This document shows, piece by piece, positions 34,324 through 44,437 of a stretch of 64,000 nt of DNA. Made by a program: the position numbers and the translations under genes. Numbering within the stretch: the first letter of the stretch is position 1; every line of letters starts with the position of its first letter. Origin of the DNA: Palaemon carinicauda (taxonomy: Eukaryota > Arthropoda > Malacostraca > Decapoda > Palaemonidae); assembly GCF_036898095.1 (NCBI RefSeq), contig NC_090746.1:53169088-53233087 (forward strand), given 5' to 3'. The notes under the pieces were generated by a model. The model searched no databases. It saw nothing but the letters and a program-made list of their open reading frames with translations, and was not told the DNA's origin.

Positions 34324-36790
34324 ATGGCTGACCCTTCTCAAGTTCCTAGATTTCGAAAGTGTAATGCTAGGGACTGTAATAGGCGTCTTCCAAAGGCTTC
34401 TCTCGACCCTCATACTGTTTGTTCCAATTGTCGGGGTAAAACCTGTCAATTGGGAGATCGGTGTGAGGAATGCGTGGGCCTTTCGGAATTCGATTTTATC
34501 GAATATGATAAGTATACACGCAGACTAGAGAGAGATAGGGTAAGGAGAAGTTCTTCTAGGTCCGTAGATTTTTCCTCTCCACATGCCCCTGAACCTAATC
34601 CTTCCCCTGTAGTGGTTGTTCCTAACCCCCCTTCTAGCACTCAGGAACCGTCTATGCAAGACATGTTACGTGCTATTCATGCCTTGGGGGAGAGAGTTGA
34701 AGCGTTAGCAAGTGACCGTAATCAACTCATGGCTGACGTGAAGGAACTTAAGTGCCACAGTGCCACGGCGGAAAGTGGGAAAGTGATTAGTGCACAAAGT
34801 GTTGTGAACAGTGTTGCGACCGAGGGTTCGTCTGTTCGTGCCTGTCGTTCACCTAGTCCGGGACCTCTTGCAAGCTCCCAAGCCCAGGGGAGAAGCAATG
34901 TCGTACGACTTATGGGTTCGAGAGGCCTTGATGAGCGAACAGACGTTCCCTCTATGGTATCAGGCGTATCTCGTCAAGATCGCCCCTACCATAAGACGAG
35001 AGAGCCCATTTTTTACCTCGTCTTCCGAAGGCGTTTCACGCAAGAAACCATGGAGCAAGGTTTCTAGGCCTTTGAAACGCAAGTCGGTCCCTTCAGGACA
35101 GGTCCAACGTCCCGGATGTAGTCATTGGGACAGTTCGGACCCGTTGCTGTCATCGGATGACTGCTCGCCGCCTAAGCAAGGCAAAGTTGTGCCGTCTCAG
35201 ACGCTAACCCCGTCTGTTACCGCACCCGTTACCGTAGACCCTAAATGGGTTATACTGCAGGACATGCAGTCTAAGCTTGCGTCCCTTTTGGAAGATTACA
35301 ACGCAGAGAAGGTTTCCGTTGAAGCTAGCCGTTTATCTCATGGAGATACTGGCCGTCAGCCACCCAAGCGTTCTGTTGTGCGTCCTGTTGACGTTGGTGT
35401 AGCCAGCTCACGTCAACCAGTTGGGGTTGTACCACACCCGATGCGGTCTCGTGTGGGTTTTCAGCCGCATGTGGACGTTAAGCAACTCACTGATGCGCCT
35501 GGTGACGTTCAGGACGTTCACCAACCATCAGAGTTGACTTGTTTTGACGCGGTGCGTCAACCCCCGCAACCTAGAGTTGTTTTGACTGCACAACCCAGGC
35601 GGTCTAAGCAGTCTCGGGTGGACGCTGTGCGTCCTCACGCACCTGTTGTTGTTGTTGTTGACAGTTCCCAGACTGTTCAGCAGTTTCAGGACGCTGCGTC
35701 CTGCTCCGCCACTTATGCACCAGTGCGGGCGGACGCTGCGTGTCAAGCATTGCCTACCCCTTTGCTTGTTTCTCATCAGTTATCAGATGAGGAACTTTCG
35801 GATGAGGACGTTGCTGACCCTCAGCCTGAGGATCATCCTTCAGATATTGATGAGCCTAGAGCAGTTCCGCCGTCTATGGACTTTAAAAAAGTCATGCTCA
35901 TTTTTAAAGAGTTGTTCCCTGAACACTTTGTCTCTGTAGCTCCTCGTTCGCCGCCGTCTGAGTTTGTTTTAGGCGTACCTGCTGCCATGCCAGCCTTTAC
36001 AAAACTCGTTCTCTCTCGCTCATCCAAGAGAGCTTTACGGCTGTTAGGCGATTGGTTGGAAACCAAGAGGAGTTTAGGGAAGACGGCCTTTGCCTTCCCC
36101 CCAACTAAACTCTCGTCTAGATCGAGCGTCTGGTATGCCACGGGAGAAGTTCTCGGCTTGGGAGTTCCTGCCTCTGCCCAGGGCGACTTCTCAAGTCTTG
36201 TAGACTCTCCCCGCCGCCTAGCCATGAGACGCTCGAAGATTAGTTGGTCATCCTCAGACCTGGACCATCTACTTAAAGGCATCTTTAGGGCTTTTGAAGT
36301 TTTTAACTTCCTTGACTGGTGTTTGGGAGCCTTGAGTAGGAAAATCTCATCAGCCAATAGAGATGTCTCCTTACTCATTATGTCCTGCATGGATAAGGCC
36401 ATCCGCGATGGATCCAACGAGCTCTCCGCCTCGTTTACGTCAGGAGTCCTAAAGAAACGAGAGTCTCTGTGCTCTTTTCTGTCAGCAGGAGTGACGCCCT
36501 GTCAACGATCTGAGCTACTCTTTGCCCCGTTGTCTTAGTTCCTGTTTCCTGAACTTTTAGTTAAGGAAATAGCGTTGTCTCTAGTGCAGAAGGACACCCA
36601 TGACTTGGTTGCGTCCTCGGCTCGCAAAGGGACCCCTTCGTCTGCCTTGTCTGCTAGACCTAGGATAGACACTCCAGCGTCCAGGTTTATTCCGCCCTTT
36701 CGTGGCAGAGCCCCCAGCAGGGGAAGTACTCGTGCCGAAGGGAAGAGAGGAAAGAGGAAAGGAGCCAAGTCCTCGCGAGGCAGAGTCTGA
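34324..36790 (+). pseudogene. DIRS-3 ORF1 (Gag-like) with one frameshift and one stop
   Basis: Starts at the ATG at 34324 (MADPSQVPRFRKCNARDCN). The Cys-rich module follows, with DPHTVCSNCRGKTC and CEECVGL. Next is a coiled-coil-like stretch (MLRAIHALGERVEALASDRN), then a long Ser/Pro/Val/Gln-rich middle. The first frame ends at 35067. The homologous continuation is the frame 34811-36538, and comparison with DIRS-4 places a one-base insertion in a T run near 35009-35014. An in-frame TAG at 36536-36538 then interrupts it. The same frame continues (FLFPELLVKEIALSLVQKD) to a Lys/Arg-rich C-terminus at 36790, which overlaps the RT frame. Confidence 0.82.
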
Positions 36791-38849
36791 CTGCCCGCAA
36801 CTTCAGACAGCAGTAGGTGCCAGACTCAAGAACTTCTGGCAAGCCTGGGAGAAGAAAGGCGCAGATCAACAGTCTGTGAGGTTGCTCAGAGAGGGGTACA
36901 AAATCCCATTTGTACGCAAACCTCCTCTAGCGACGTCCCCCATCGATCTCTCTCCCAGGTACCGAGAGGAAGCAAAGAGACAAGCCCTGAAACTAGAAGT
37001 GTCTCTTTTGCTAGAGAAGGGAGCGGTGGTCAAAGTCTCGGACCTTCAATCACCGGGGTTTTACAACCGTCTCTTCCTAGTACCGAAGAAGACAGGAGGT
37101 TGGAGACCGGTGCTAGACGTCAGTGCTCTGAATGTCTTTGTCACAAAGACAAAGTTCACCATGGATACCACGAAGTCAGTCTTAGCAGCGGTCAGAAAGG
37201 GAGACTGGATGGTCTCTCTCGACCTAAGAGACGCTTACTTCCACATCCCCATTCACTCAGATTCCCAACCTTTTCTGAGATTTGTGTTCGACAATGTGGT
37301 GTACCAGTTTCGGGCCCTGTGCTTTGGCCTAAGTCCTGCTCCTCTCGTGTTTACGAGGCTTATGAGGAATGTGGCAAAATTCCTCCATTTATCGGGTATC
37401 CGAGCCTCCCTTTATTTGGACGACTGGCTTCTCAGAGCCTCGTCCAGTCATCGCTGTCTGAAGGATCTCAATTGGACTTTAGATCTGACCAAGGAATTGG
37501 GACTTCTGGTCAACTTGGAAAAGTCCCAGCTGATCCCATCCCAAACTATTCTGTATTTAGGGATGGAAATTCGCAGTCCAGTTTTTCGGGCTTTTCCGTC
37601 GGCCCCCAGAATAGATCAAGCCCTGCTCGTAATCCAAAAGATGTTGAAGAGAGAACGTTGCTCAGTCAGGAATTGGATGAGTCTAGTAGGAACTCTATCA
37701 TCCCTGGAGCAGTTTGTCTCGCTAGGAAGGCTACACCTCCGACCTCTACAATTCCATCTAGCTTTTCACTGGAAAAAGGACAAGACGCTAGAGGCGGTCT
37801 CGATCCCGATTTCCGAAACAGTAAAGACTTTCCTGAATTGGTGGAAAGACAATATCAGTCTACGAGAGGGACTTCCCCTAGCAGTTCAGAAACCAAACCA
37901 CGTTCTCTTCTCAGACGCATCGGATTTGGGTTGGGGTGCGACACTGGACGGTCGGGAATGCTCAGGTCTGTGGACCTCTAGTCAGAGGAGCATGCATATC
38001 AACGGCAAGGAGCTTTTGGCAGTTCACCTGGCCTTGATAAGCTTCGAGAGTCTCCTTCGAGACAAAGTGGTGGAGGTCAACTCGGACAACACCACAGCCT
38101 TGGCGTACATTTCCAAACAAGGAGGTACCCACTCCCTGACACTGTACGAGATCGCAAGGGACCTGCTCATCTGGTCAAGAGATCGAGGCATCTCCCTAGT
38201 AACGAGGTTTATCCAGGGCGACTTGAACGTTCTAGCAGATTGTCTCAGTCGGAAAGGTCAGGTAATTCCGACCGAATGGACCCTCCACAAGGATGTGTGC
38301 AAGAGGCTTTGGGCGACTTGGGGTCAACCCACCATAGACCTCTTTGCAACCTCGATGACCAAGAGGCTTCCAATCTATTGCTCTCCAGTCCCAGACCCAG
38401 CAGCAATACATATAGATGCCTTTCTCCTAGATTGGTCTCACCTAGACCTATACGCATTCCCACCATTCAAGATTGTCAACAAGGTACTGCAGAAATTCGC
38501 CTCTCACGAAGGGACAAGGTTGACGTTAGTTGCTCCCCTCTGGCCCGCGAGAGAATGGTTCACCGAGGTACTTCGATGGCTGGTAGACTTTCCAAGAAGT
38601 CTTCCTCTAAGAGTAGACCTATTACGTCAGCCACACGTAAAGAAGGTACACCAAAGCCTCCACGCTCTTCGTCTGACTGCCTTCAGACTATCGAAAGACT
38701 CTCGAGAGCTAGAGGCTTCTCGAAGGAGGCAGCCAGTGCGATTGCAAGAGCGAGGAGAGCTTCTACCATTAGAGTTTACCAATCGAAGTGGGAAATCTTC
38801 CGAGACTGGTGCAAGTCAGTATCTGTATCCTCGTCCAGTACCTCTGTAG
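36702..38849 (+). CDS. DIRS-3 reverse transcriptase/RNase H, intact
   Basis: A 715-codon open frame. Motifs in order: NFWQAWEKKGADQQSVRLL (near residue 45), FYNRLFLVPKKTGGWRPVLD (about 120), LDLRDAYFHIPI (about 175), CFGLSPAPLVFTRL (about 210), YLDDWLL (about 240), then RNase H with LFSDASDLGWGATLD (about 405), NGKELLAVHLAL, VNSDNTTALAYISKQGG and NVLADCLSRKG. The DIRS-specific module follows (TIDLFATSMTKRLPIYCSPV, TLVAPLWPAREW). The acidic RT pair in YLDD and the RNase H D-E-D residues are present. It makes cDNA from element RNA. It overlaps ORF1 at its start and the recombinase at its end. The ATG at 36702 is the first in frame, but the frame may be entered by other means. Confidence 0.9.
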   Translation: MAEPPAGEVLVPKGREERGKEPSPREAESDCPQLQTAVGARLKNFWQAWEKKGADQQSVRLLREGYKIPFVRKPPLATSPIDLSPRYREEAKRQALKLEVSLLLEKGAVVKVSDLQSPGFYNRLFLVPKKTGGWRPVLDVSALNVFVTKTKFTMDTTKSVLAAVRKGDWMVSLDLRDAYFHIPIHSDSQPFLRFVFDNVVYQFRALCFGLSPAPLVFTRLMRNVAKFLHLSGIRASLYLDDWLLRASSSHRCLKDLNWTLDLTKELGLLVNLEKSQLIPSQTILYLGMEIRSPVFRAFPSAPRIDQALLVIQKMLKRERCSVRNWMSLVGTLSSLEQFVSLGRLHLRPLQFHLAFHWKKDKTLEAVSIPISETVKTFLNWWKDNISLREGLPLAVQKPNHVLFSDASDLGWGATLDGRECSGLWTSSQRSMHINGKELLAVHLALISFESLLRDKVVEVNSDNTTALAYISKQGGTHSLTLYEIARDLLIWSRDRGISLVTRFIQGDLNVLADCLSRKGQVIPTEWTLHKDVCKRLWATWGQPTIDLFATSMTKRLPIYCSPVPDPAAIHIDAFLLDWSHLDLYAFPPFKIVNKVLQKFASHEGTRLTLVAPLWPAREWFTEVLRWLVDFPRSLPLRVDLLRQPHVKKVHQSLHALRLTAFRLSKDSRELEASRRRQPVRLQERGELLPLEFTNRSGKSSETGASQYLYPRPVPL

Positions 38850-39748
38850 CCCAAATCGCTGATTTTCTCTTATACCTGAGAAGAGTTCGCTCCCTTTCAG
38901 CTCCCACGATCAAGGGCTACAGGAGCATGTTGGCTTCGGTCTTCCGGCATAGAGGCTTAGATCTTTCCAACAATAAAGATCTACAAGATCTCTTTAAGTC
39001 CTTTGAGACCTCTAAGGAACGTCGTTTGGCTACACCTGGATGGAATTTAGACGTGGTCCTAAGATTCCTCATGTCAGACAGGTTTGAGCCTTTACATTCA
39101 GCCTCCCTGAAGGATCTCACTCTTAAGACTCTTTTCCTGGTGTGCTTGGCCTCAGCTAAAAGAGTCAGTGAGCTTCATGCCTTCAGCAAGAACATCGGTT
39201 TTTCGACAGAAAAAGCCTCTTGTTCTCTTCAACTTGGTTTCCTAGCCAAGAATGAACTGCCTTCTCGTCCTTGGCCTAAATCTTTTGATATTCCTAGCTT
39301 ATCAAAGATCGTAGGCAACGAGTTAGAGAGAGTTTTATGCCCCGTTAGAGCTCTTAAGTTCTATTTAGCTCGTACTAAGCCTTTAAGAGGTAAATCTGAA
39401 GCGTTATGGTGTTCGGTTAAGAAACCATCCTTACCTATGTCAAAGAATGCTTTATCATATTTTATCAGATTGTTAATACGAGAAGCTCATTCACACTTGA
39501 GTGAGGAAGACCGATCTTTGCTTAAGGTTAAGACGCACGAGATTAGAGCTATAGCAACTTCCGTGGCCTTCAAGCAAAATAGATCTCTGCAAAGTATCAT
39601 GGACGCGACCTTTTGGAGAAGCAAGTCAGTGTTCGCGTCATTTTACTTGAAAGATGTCCAGACTCTTTACGAGGACTGCTACACACTGGGTCCATTCGTA
39701 GCAGCGAGTGCAGTAGTGGGTGAGGGCTCAACCACTACACTTCCCTAA
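38240..39748 (+). CDS. DIRS-3 tyrosine recombinase, intact
   Basis: The open frame covers 38240-39748. Recognisable recombinase starts at about 38660 (CLQTIERLSRARGFSKEAAS). The N-terminal helical domain ends with IADFLLYLRR. The catalytic domain has Arg in LASAKRVSELHAF, HEIRAIATSVAFKQ (His-x-x-Arg), and Tyr in VFASFYLKDVQ. All expected tyrosine-recombinase residues are present. The protein would integrate the circular cDNA without an integrase. The frame overlaps the 3' end of RT/RNase H by about 600 bp in another phase. A separate open stretch in an alternative phase exists over the RT (37100-37981). The C-terminus ends with GEGSTTTLP, as in DIRS-4. Confidence 0.9.
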   Translation: MSQSERSGNSDRMDPPQGCVQEALGDLGSTHHRPLCNLDDQEASNLLLSSPRPSSNTYRCLSPRLVSPRPIRIPTIQDCQQGTAEIRLSRRDKVDVSCSPLARERMVHRGTSMAGRLSKKSSSKSRPITSATRKEGTPKPPRSSSDCLQTIERLSRARGFSKEAASAIARARRASTIRVYQSKWEIFRDWCKSVSVSSSSTSVAQIADFLLYLRRVRSLSAPTIKGYRSMLASVFRHRGLDLSNNKDLQDLFKSFETSKERRLATPGWNLDVVLRFLMSDRFEPLHSASLKDLTLKTLFLVCLASAKRVSELHAFSKNIGFSTEKASCSLQLGFLAKNELPSRPWPKSFDIPSLSKIVGNELERVLCPVRALKFYLARTKPLRGKSEALWCSVKKPSLPMSKNALSYFIRLLIREAHSHLSEEDRSLLKVKTHEIRAIATSVAFKQNRSLQSIMDATFWRSKSVFASFYLKDVQTLYEDCYTLGPFVAASAVVGEGSTTTLP

Positions 39749-40140
39749 TTCCATATCCTTTTAATCTGTCTCTTGAAATGTTTTTAATATTGTTTTTATG
39801 GGTTGTTCGGAAGGCTAAGAAGCCTTTCGCATCCTGGTTGATTTGGCGGGTGGTCAAAGTCATTTCTTGAGAGCACCCAGATTAGGGGTTTGATGAGGTC
39901 CTGTTGTATGGGTTGCAGCCCTTGATACTTCAGCTCCTGGGAGTCTGACAGCATCCTAAGAGGATCGCTGGGCTCCGTAAGGAAGACAGACTTACAAGGC
40001 AGAGTAATCGTCTAAGTCAACTTCCTTACCAGGTACCTATTTATTTTGGTTTTGTTATATTGATAACTGTCAAAATGAAAAAACTCTTAGCTTATACGCT
40101 GTAAACATATTAACTCTGGTCTCTACCCACCTCCTTGGGT
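39749..40140 (+). other. DIRS-3 3' non-coding region
   Basis: Non-coding, but clearly conserved with 57289-57700 of DIRS-4, for example the segment around CGGAAGGCTAAGAAGCCTTT (39810-39830). That segment contains an AAGGCT/AGCCTT stem and may be a hairpin or RNA end signal. Confidence 0.6.
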
Positions 40141-40149
40141 GTGAATCAG

Positions 40150-40250
40150 CTATTATATATTCACCGGCTAAGTTTAATATTTAAAAATTATATTTTAATT
40201 ATAAAATAAATTTTTGAATATACTTACCCGGTGAATATATAAATTAAATG
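40150..40250. repeat. DIRS-3 internal complementary region
   Basis: Complements of the left edge (TTCACCGGCTAAGTTTAATA) and right edge (TACTTACCCGGTGAATATAT) joined. Confidence 0.9.
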
Positions 40251-40286
40251 ACCCTCCCTTCCTCCCCAATAGAGACGCAGCGGGAC

Positions 40287-40442
40287 GAGAAGAATTGAAG
40301 GTTTTGTTTACATACAAGAGTGGTATCTGGCCGACAGTTGGCGCTGGTGGGCACACCCGCAACCTGCATAGCGATCGCTCGCGAGTTTTTTGAGTATGTT
40401 GTCTGTCGAGCCGCAGAGTTGCAGCTATCATATATTCACCGG
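40287..40442 (-). repeat. DIRS-3 right inverted terminal repeat
   Basis: Inverted partner of 33965-34121, followed by a GGTAAGTAT sequence. Confidence 0.93.
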
Positions 40443-40479
40443 GTAAGTATATTCAAAAATTTATTTTATAATTAAAATA

Positions 40480-41481
40480 TCATATTACTGGATTTGAGTG
40501 ATTCGTCATGAAAGTCGGAAATGGTGATATCCTGTAAGATTGCCAGGCATCAGAAGAATCAAAGGGAATTGTAATCCTAATCTTGTTATTATCTACGTTT
40601 ACTGTAATTAGGCTGTAATAAAATTCTAACCTATGTTCGTCTAACAAAGGAACATAGCCTAGTTTATCCCTTCCGTTCTTCAGAATTAATTTTAAGTAAC
40701 TTATAGGCAACAAATGGGGCGACAATACACCTTTAGTTGCTAACGTGATAGCTTCTACATAATCCTTGGATTTCTCAATGAAATGTGTAATTCTGTTATG
40801 TATGTGATCTATCTTTGAATCATAATACGTTAATGTTGCCAACAAATCCTGTACTTCCATAATTTGAACGATATTATCTGAATGTTCATTTAATAAATCC
40901 ATAATTTTATTGATTGAAGCTAACTGATTCCTTAGTTCTGACATAATCAATTCATCTTTATGAGTCAAGAACTCAATTTTCTTATTTTGATTACTAATTT
41001 TAAGACGACTGGAAATTCCTAAACCTAAACTTGCAACAGACCCAAAGATGCTTAATGCAGCATAAATAAACGGATTCCGTCTTTCTTTATGTTCGTGTCC
41101 TACAGTCCACATCAAAAGGTCATAAGCCAAAGATCCTGTCTCGCCAGTCTTATTTTTCAAGTCATCAGATAGCATCTCTGCAACTTTTAATGTTGATCCA
41201 AGCAAACTCTTAGTAGTCAAATGAAAATGTCTTCTATGCAACTCATCCAATGATGCAGAAAACCTTGAAATGGCGGTTCTTAAGCTAATGACATCATTCT
41301 CTTGAAGAAAAATTACTTGCATATTCACTTCTACAATTACGTTGGTTGATGTAATAAAAATGTCTTCTTGTCTTTCAACTATATTGCCATATTTAAAATA
41401 TATATTTTTAGTCTTAGAGCTCATCCCATACGAGAAAAATGTCTGAGCGAACAATATCACTCCCAACAACAAAAAATTCAT
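40480..41481 (-). pseudogene. Gypsy env, N-terminal part
   Basis: 334 codons on the minus strand starting MNFLLLGVILFAQTFFSYG, a good signal peptide. Near residue 133 is a basic pair inside HKERRNPF, a possible furin-type site. A Gly/Ala-rich hydrophobic stretch with SIFGSVASLGLG follows, in the position of a fusion peptide, and then a long heptad-like helical region (residues about 155-230). This is the order found in errantivirus/F-like fusion proteins. The frame ends at the DIRS-3 border with a stop contributed at the junction. The membrane anchor is in the separate C-terminal part (33240-33938). Confidence 0.85.
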
Positions 41482-41595
41482 CTTGGAAACCTGTAACGAG
41501 AAAAAATATATGTAATTACTCCTGTATTAAAAAGAAAACTTTTAATCACATAAAACAGAATAAAATTTTCCTTCTTCTTTTCCTCTCTTTTCTTT

Positions 41596-42070
41596 TTAAT
41601 TTCTTATGTGAGCCAATGGTACTATTCTCTCATCCGTGGGTTGGGATACGTTTTGAACTCTAAACCTATTGGCCGTTTCCAAAATGTTAAATGGGCCTTC
41701 AAACTTAGGTGTTAGTTTATAATTGAGCCCTTTTCTGACATTGATTTGAATATAGATGTTATCACCCACGGTATATGTTTTAGTTGGTTTCGCTATTTTA
41801 TCATGATTCCTTTTCATTATGATTTGTGATTCTTCTAAATTCTTTCGAAAGATATCATATCGACTTATACTTGCATTTATACATTCTTTTAAAGGATTTG
41901 ATAGATTAGTTGTAGGCGTTAATACATGGAAAGGTGTTCTAACTGGGGTACCATACAATGCTTCATGCGGTGACATTTTAATTGATATATGATATGAATG
42001 ATTCAGAGTACTCAGTGCCGCCGGTATTGCAATATCCCAGTTGGGGTCTGATCCCCCTAGTGTTACCCTA
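41596..42070 (-). pseudogene. Gypsy pol, C-terminal end of integrase
   Basis: The open frame includes NWDIAIPAALSTLNHSYHIS and SPHEALYG, the end of the integrase core region. After it is a basic C-terminal domain with VGDNIYIQINVRKGLNYKL and FEGPFNILE, like the Gypsy integrase tail. The DD35E core residues and the HHCC domain are not present. The sequence joins directly, out of frame, to the RNase H region at about 42065-42070. The gap to env is 114 bp, suggesting env was expressed from a spliced RNA. Confidence 0.85.
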
Positions 42071-44393
42071 TTCTTGCGCCAAAATCTTGAATGATCAAAT
42101 GCCACCAAGTTCGTTTAGGGCTGTGGTTGAAGCCTTTAAAGATCTCTGTTAGTGGTTTATGGTCAGTAAGAACCTTAACGGGATAACCGTAAATTATGAA
42201 CTTAAAATGCACTAGCGAATTAACAATAGCTAGTCCTTCCTTGTCTATTACTGCATACTTACTTTCGGAAGTTCTCAATTTTCGAGAATAGAAAGCTATC
42301 GGGAAAAATTGTTTATCATATTGCTGAAGCAATACCCCTCCTACTCCTAAGTCTGAGGCGTCTGTTGCAATGAAGAATTCCTTACCGAAGTCAGGAAATT
42401 TTAAGATAGGAGAACTACACAGTTCATCTTTCAAAGTATTAAACGCCTGTTGATGTTGCTCAGACCATATGAAATCTACGCCCTTCTTCGTAAGATCAGT
42501 TAAAGGAGCGGCTATTATTGAATAGTTGCGTATAAAACGCCTGTAATATCCACTACAACCCAGAAATTGCTGTATTCCCTTGACATTAGTAGGTATGGGA
42601 AAATTACGTATAGCCGACACCTTATCATGGACTACTTTAAGACCTTGGCTTGACACCATGAAACCCAAATATATTAATTCTGTTTTGAAAAATTCACACT
42701 TACTAATCTTTACCCTTAAGTTATGTTGTCTTAATCTCTGTAGTACTAGTTCTAACTTACGTAGATGTTCTTCTAAGGTGTTGGAAAAGATTACAAGATC
42801 ATCCATATAGGCATGCAATATATCCCCTAACAAGTCTCCAAACACTATGTTAATCATTCTTGTAAATGTTATAGGAGCACAACGTAAACCAAAAGGCATC
42901 CGTAAAAATTCATAATGTCCTCTGGCTGTGCTGAAGGCTGTGTATGGGATACTATCTTCTTCTAATGATATCTGGTGAAAGCCTTTAAGTAAGTCCAAAC
43001 TGGTAAAATATTTATTCTGACCTAACAAAGACAAAATATCGTCAGTACATGGCACTGGGAATCGATCAGGGATCGTTTCCTCGTTTAGATGACGAAAGTT
43101 GACGCAGATACGCCCTGTTCGATCTTTTTTCGGTACAACTATTAAAGGAAAATTATAAGGGCTGTTTGATTTTCTAATGACTCCTTCCTCTAACATTTTA
43201 CCCACTTCATCATTTATTTCATTCTGGAATTTCATAGGGAGTCTGTACGAGGGTAGATATATAATTTTCTGCTTGTCCTTTAACCTTATTTGATGCTCGA
43301 TCACATCTGTTTTTCCTAAGGATCCATCTGTAGTGGAAAAGACATCTTGATATTTAGTTAAAAGTTCAAAAATTTTCTGCTGAATTTCTTCGTCTTGAAT
43401 GTCCATACTGATTTTATTTTTAATAGATCGTGAAAGGGATTCATCCGCAACTGATTGAGAGTGATTAATTTCAGCAAGGGTAAGAATACGATGTTTATAA
43501 ACTTCTACATCCAAGATATGTTGATTTTTGTGAATTACTAAAGTGTTATTTAAATGATTACAGACTTCGATATTACATTGCTGATGTGAGCCTACTGTAT
43601 AAATAGCTTGTGTGACAGACAATTCATTAGTTTTCAAAGTATCGGAAAGGATTAATATTTCAGATCCCGGTAGTGTTTTCTTTATTTGCACTATTAAATT
43701 CGAAGGTATGTTTGGTTCGATAGATTGCGTGCAAGATGATATTACGGGTGAACGAGAATTCTGCTGGGTCGCGTATATTATTTCTTTATTAGTGAGACAA
43801 GTTATTGGTTCTTCAACGTACGTTACGGTTACATTTGTCGTCTCCTTTTTATCCAAAACTGATTTTAAGGTATTAGAAGACTTATAGAATTTCCCTTTGA
43901 TATACACGCCGTGCTTGGCAGGAGCTAAGATAATGTTTTGATTTCCCATAGATGGGTATCCTATAATTACAGCTGGATACATATTAATGTTTTTTACAAC
44001 AACAAATGTATCGGCAAACGTGCGATTACCGACTCTGAACTGAATATGAGTTATGCCTATGACGTTTATTTCATTATTTCCTATACCTGAAAGTCTAATT
44101 CCTGATTTTTCAATCGGAAAGTTCGAAAACAACAAATGATGCGTCTTCAAATCCATAATATTACGTGGACTACCAGAGTCAAAAAATAACGTAAAGGATT
44201 TGTGTTCTAAATTTACAGCATATAAGGTTGGCCGTAACTCATTTTGGCTTATTATTGTATGAATTCGTTGCAAATCTACGGGAGCATGCACTGTTTTACT
44301 TAATTCGGCCGTGTGTTTCATAGGAAAATCTATTGTCTCACAATTATCTGATAAAACATTAAGTTGATTATTTAATACTATTGATGTTGACAT
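42063..44393 (-). pseudogene. Gypsy pol: protease, reverse transcriptase, RNase H; truncated by deletion
   Basis: 776 codons. Aspartic protease: LFFDSGSPRNIMD near residue 75. RT: EEGVIRKSNSPYNFPLIVVP (about 410), LDLLKGFHQISL (about 470), and active site YMDDLVIFS (about 535). RNase H: FFIATDASDLGVGGVLLQ (about 690), then VIDKEGLA and LTDHKPL (about 750). It stops abruptly at FGARIG because the deletion fused RNase H to the integrase tail out of frame. The pol frame is open upstream into the end of gag in the -1 phase, the usual Ty3/Gypsy arrangement. The enzyme domains themselves show no stops. Confidence 0.92.
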
Positions 44394-44437
44394 GAATGAC
44401 CTTGACCCAACATCACTCTCTTCCCCTCTAGAGTTAA

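Larger units (their letters stand above)
33948..40486 (+). mobile_element. DIRS1-like retrotransposon, youngest and best preserved (DIRS-3)
   Basis: About 6.5 kb inserted into the Gypsy env gene, in the opposite orientation to it. Inverted terminal repeats are at 33965-34121 and 40287-40442, and the internal complementary region at about 40150-40250 joins the complements of both outer edges. RT/RNase H and recombinase frames are open throughout; ORF1 has one frameshift and one stop. ACTGGATTT occurs at both borders (33939-33947 and 40487-40495), and exact borders are uncertain by a few bases. DIRS-4 is a diverged member of the same family. Confidence 0.93.
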
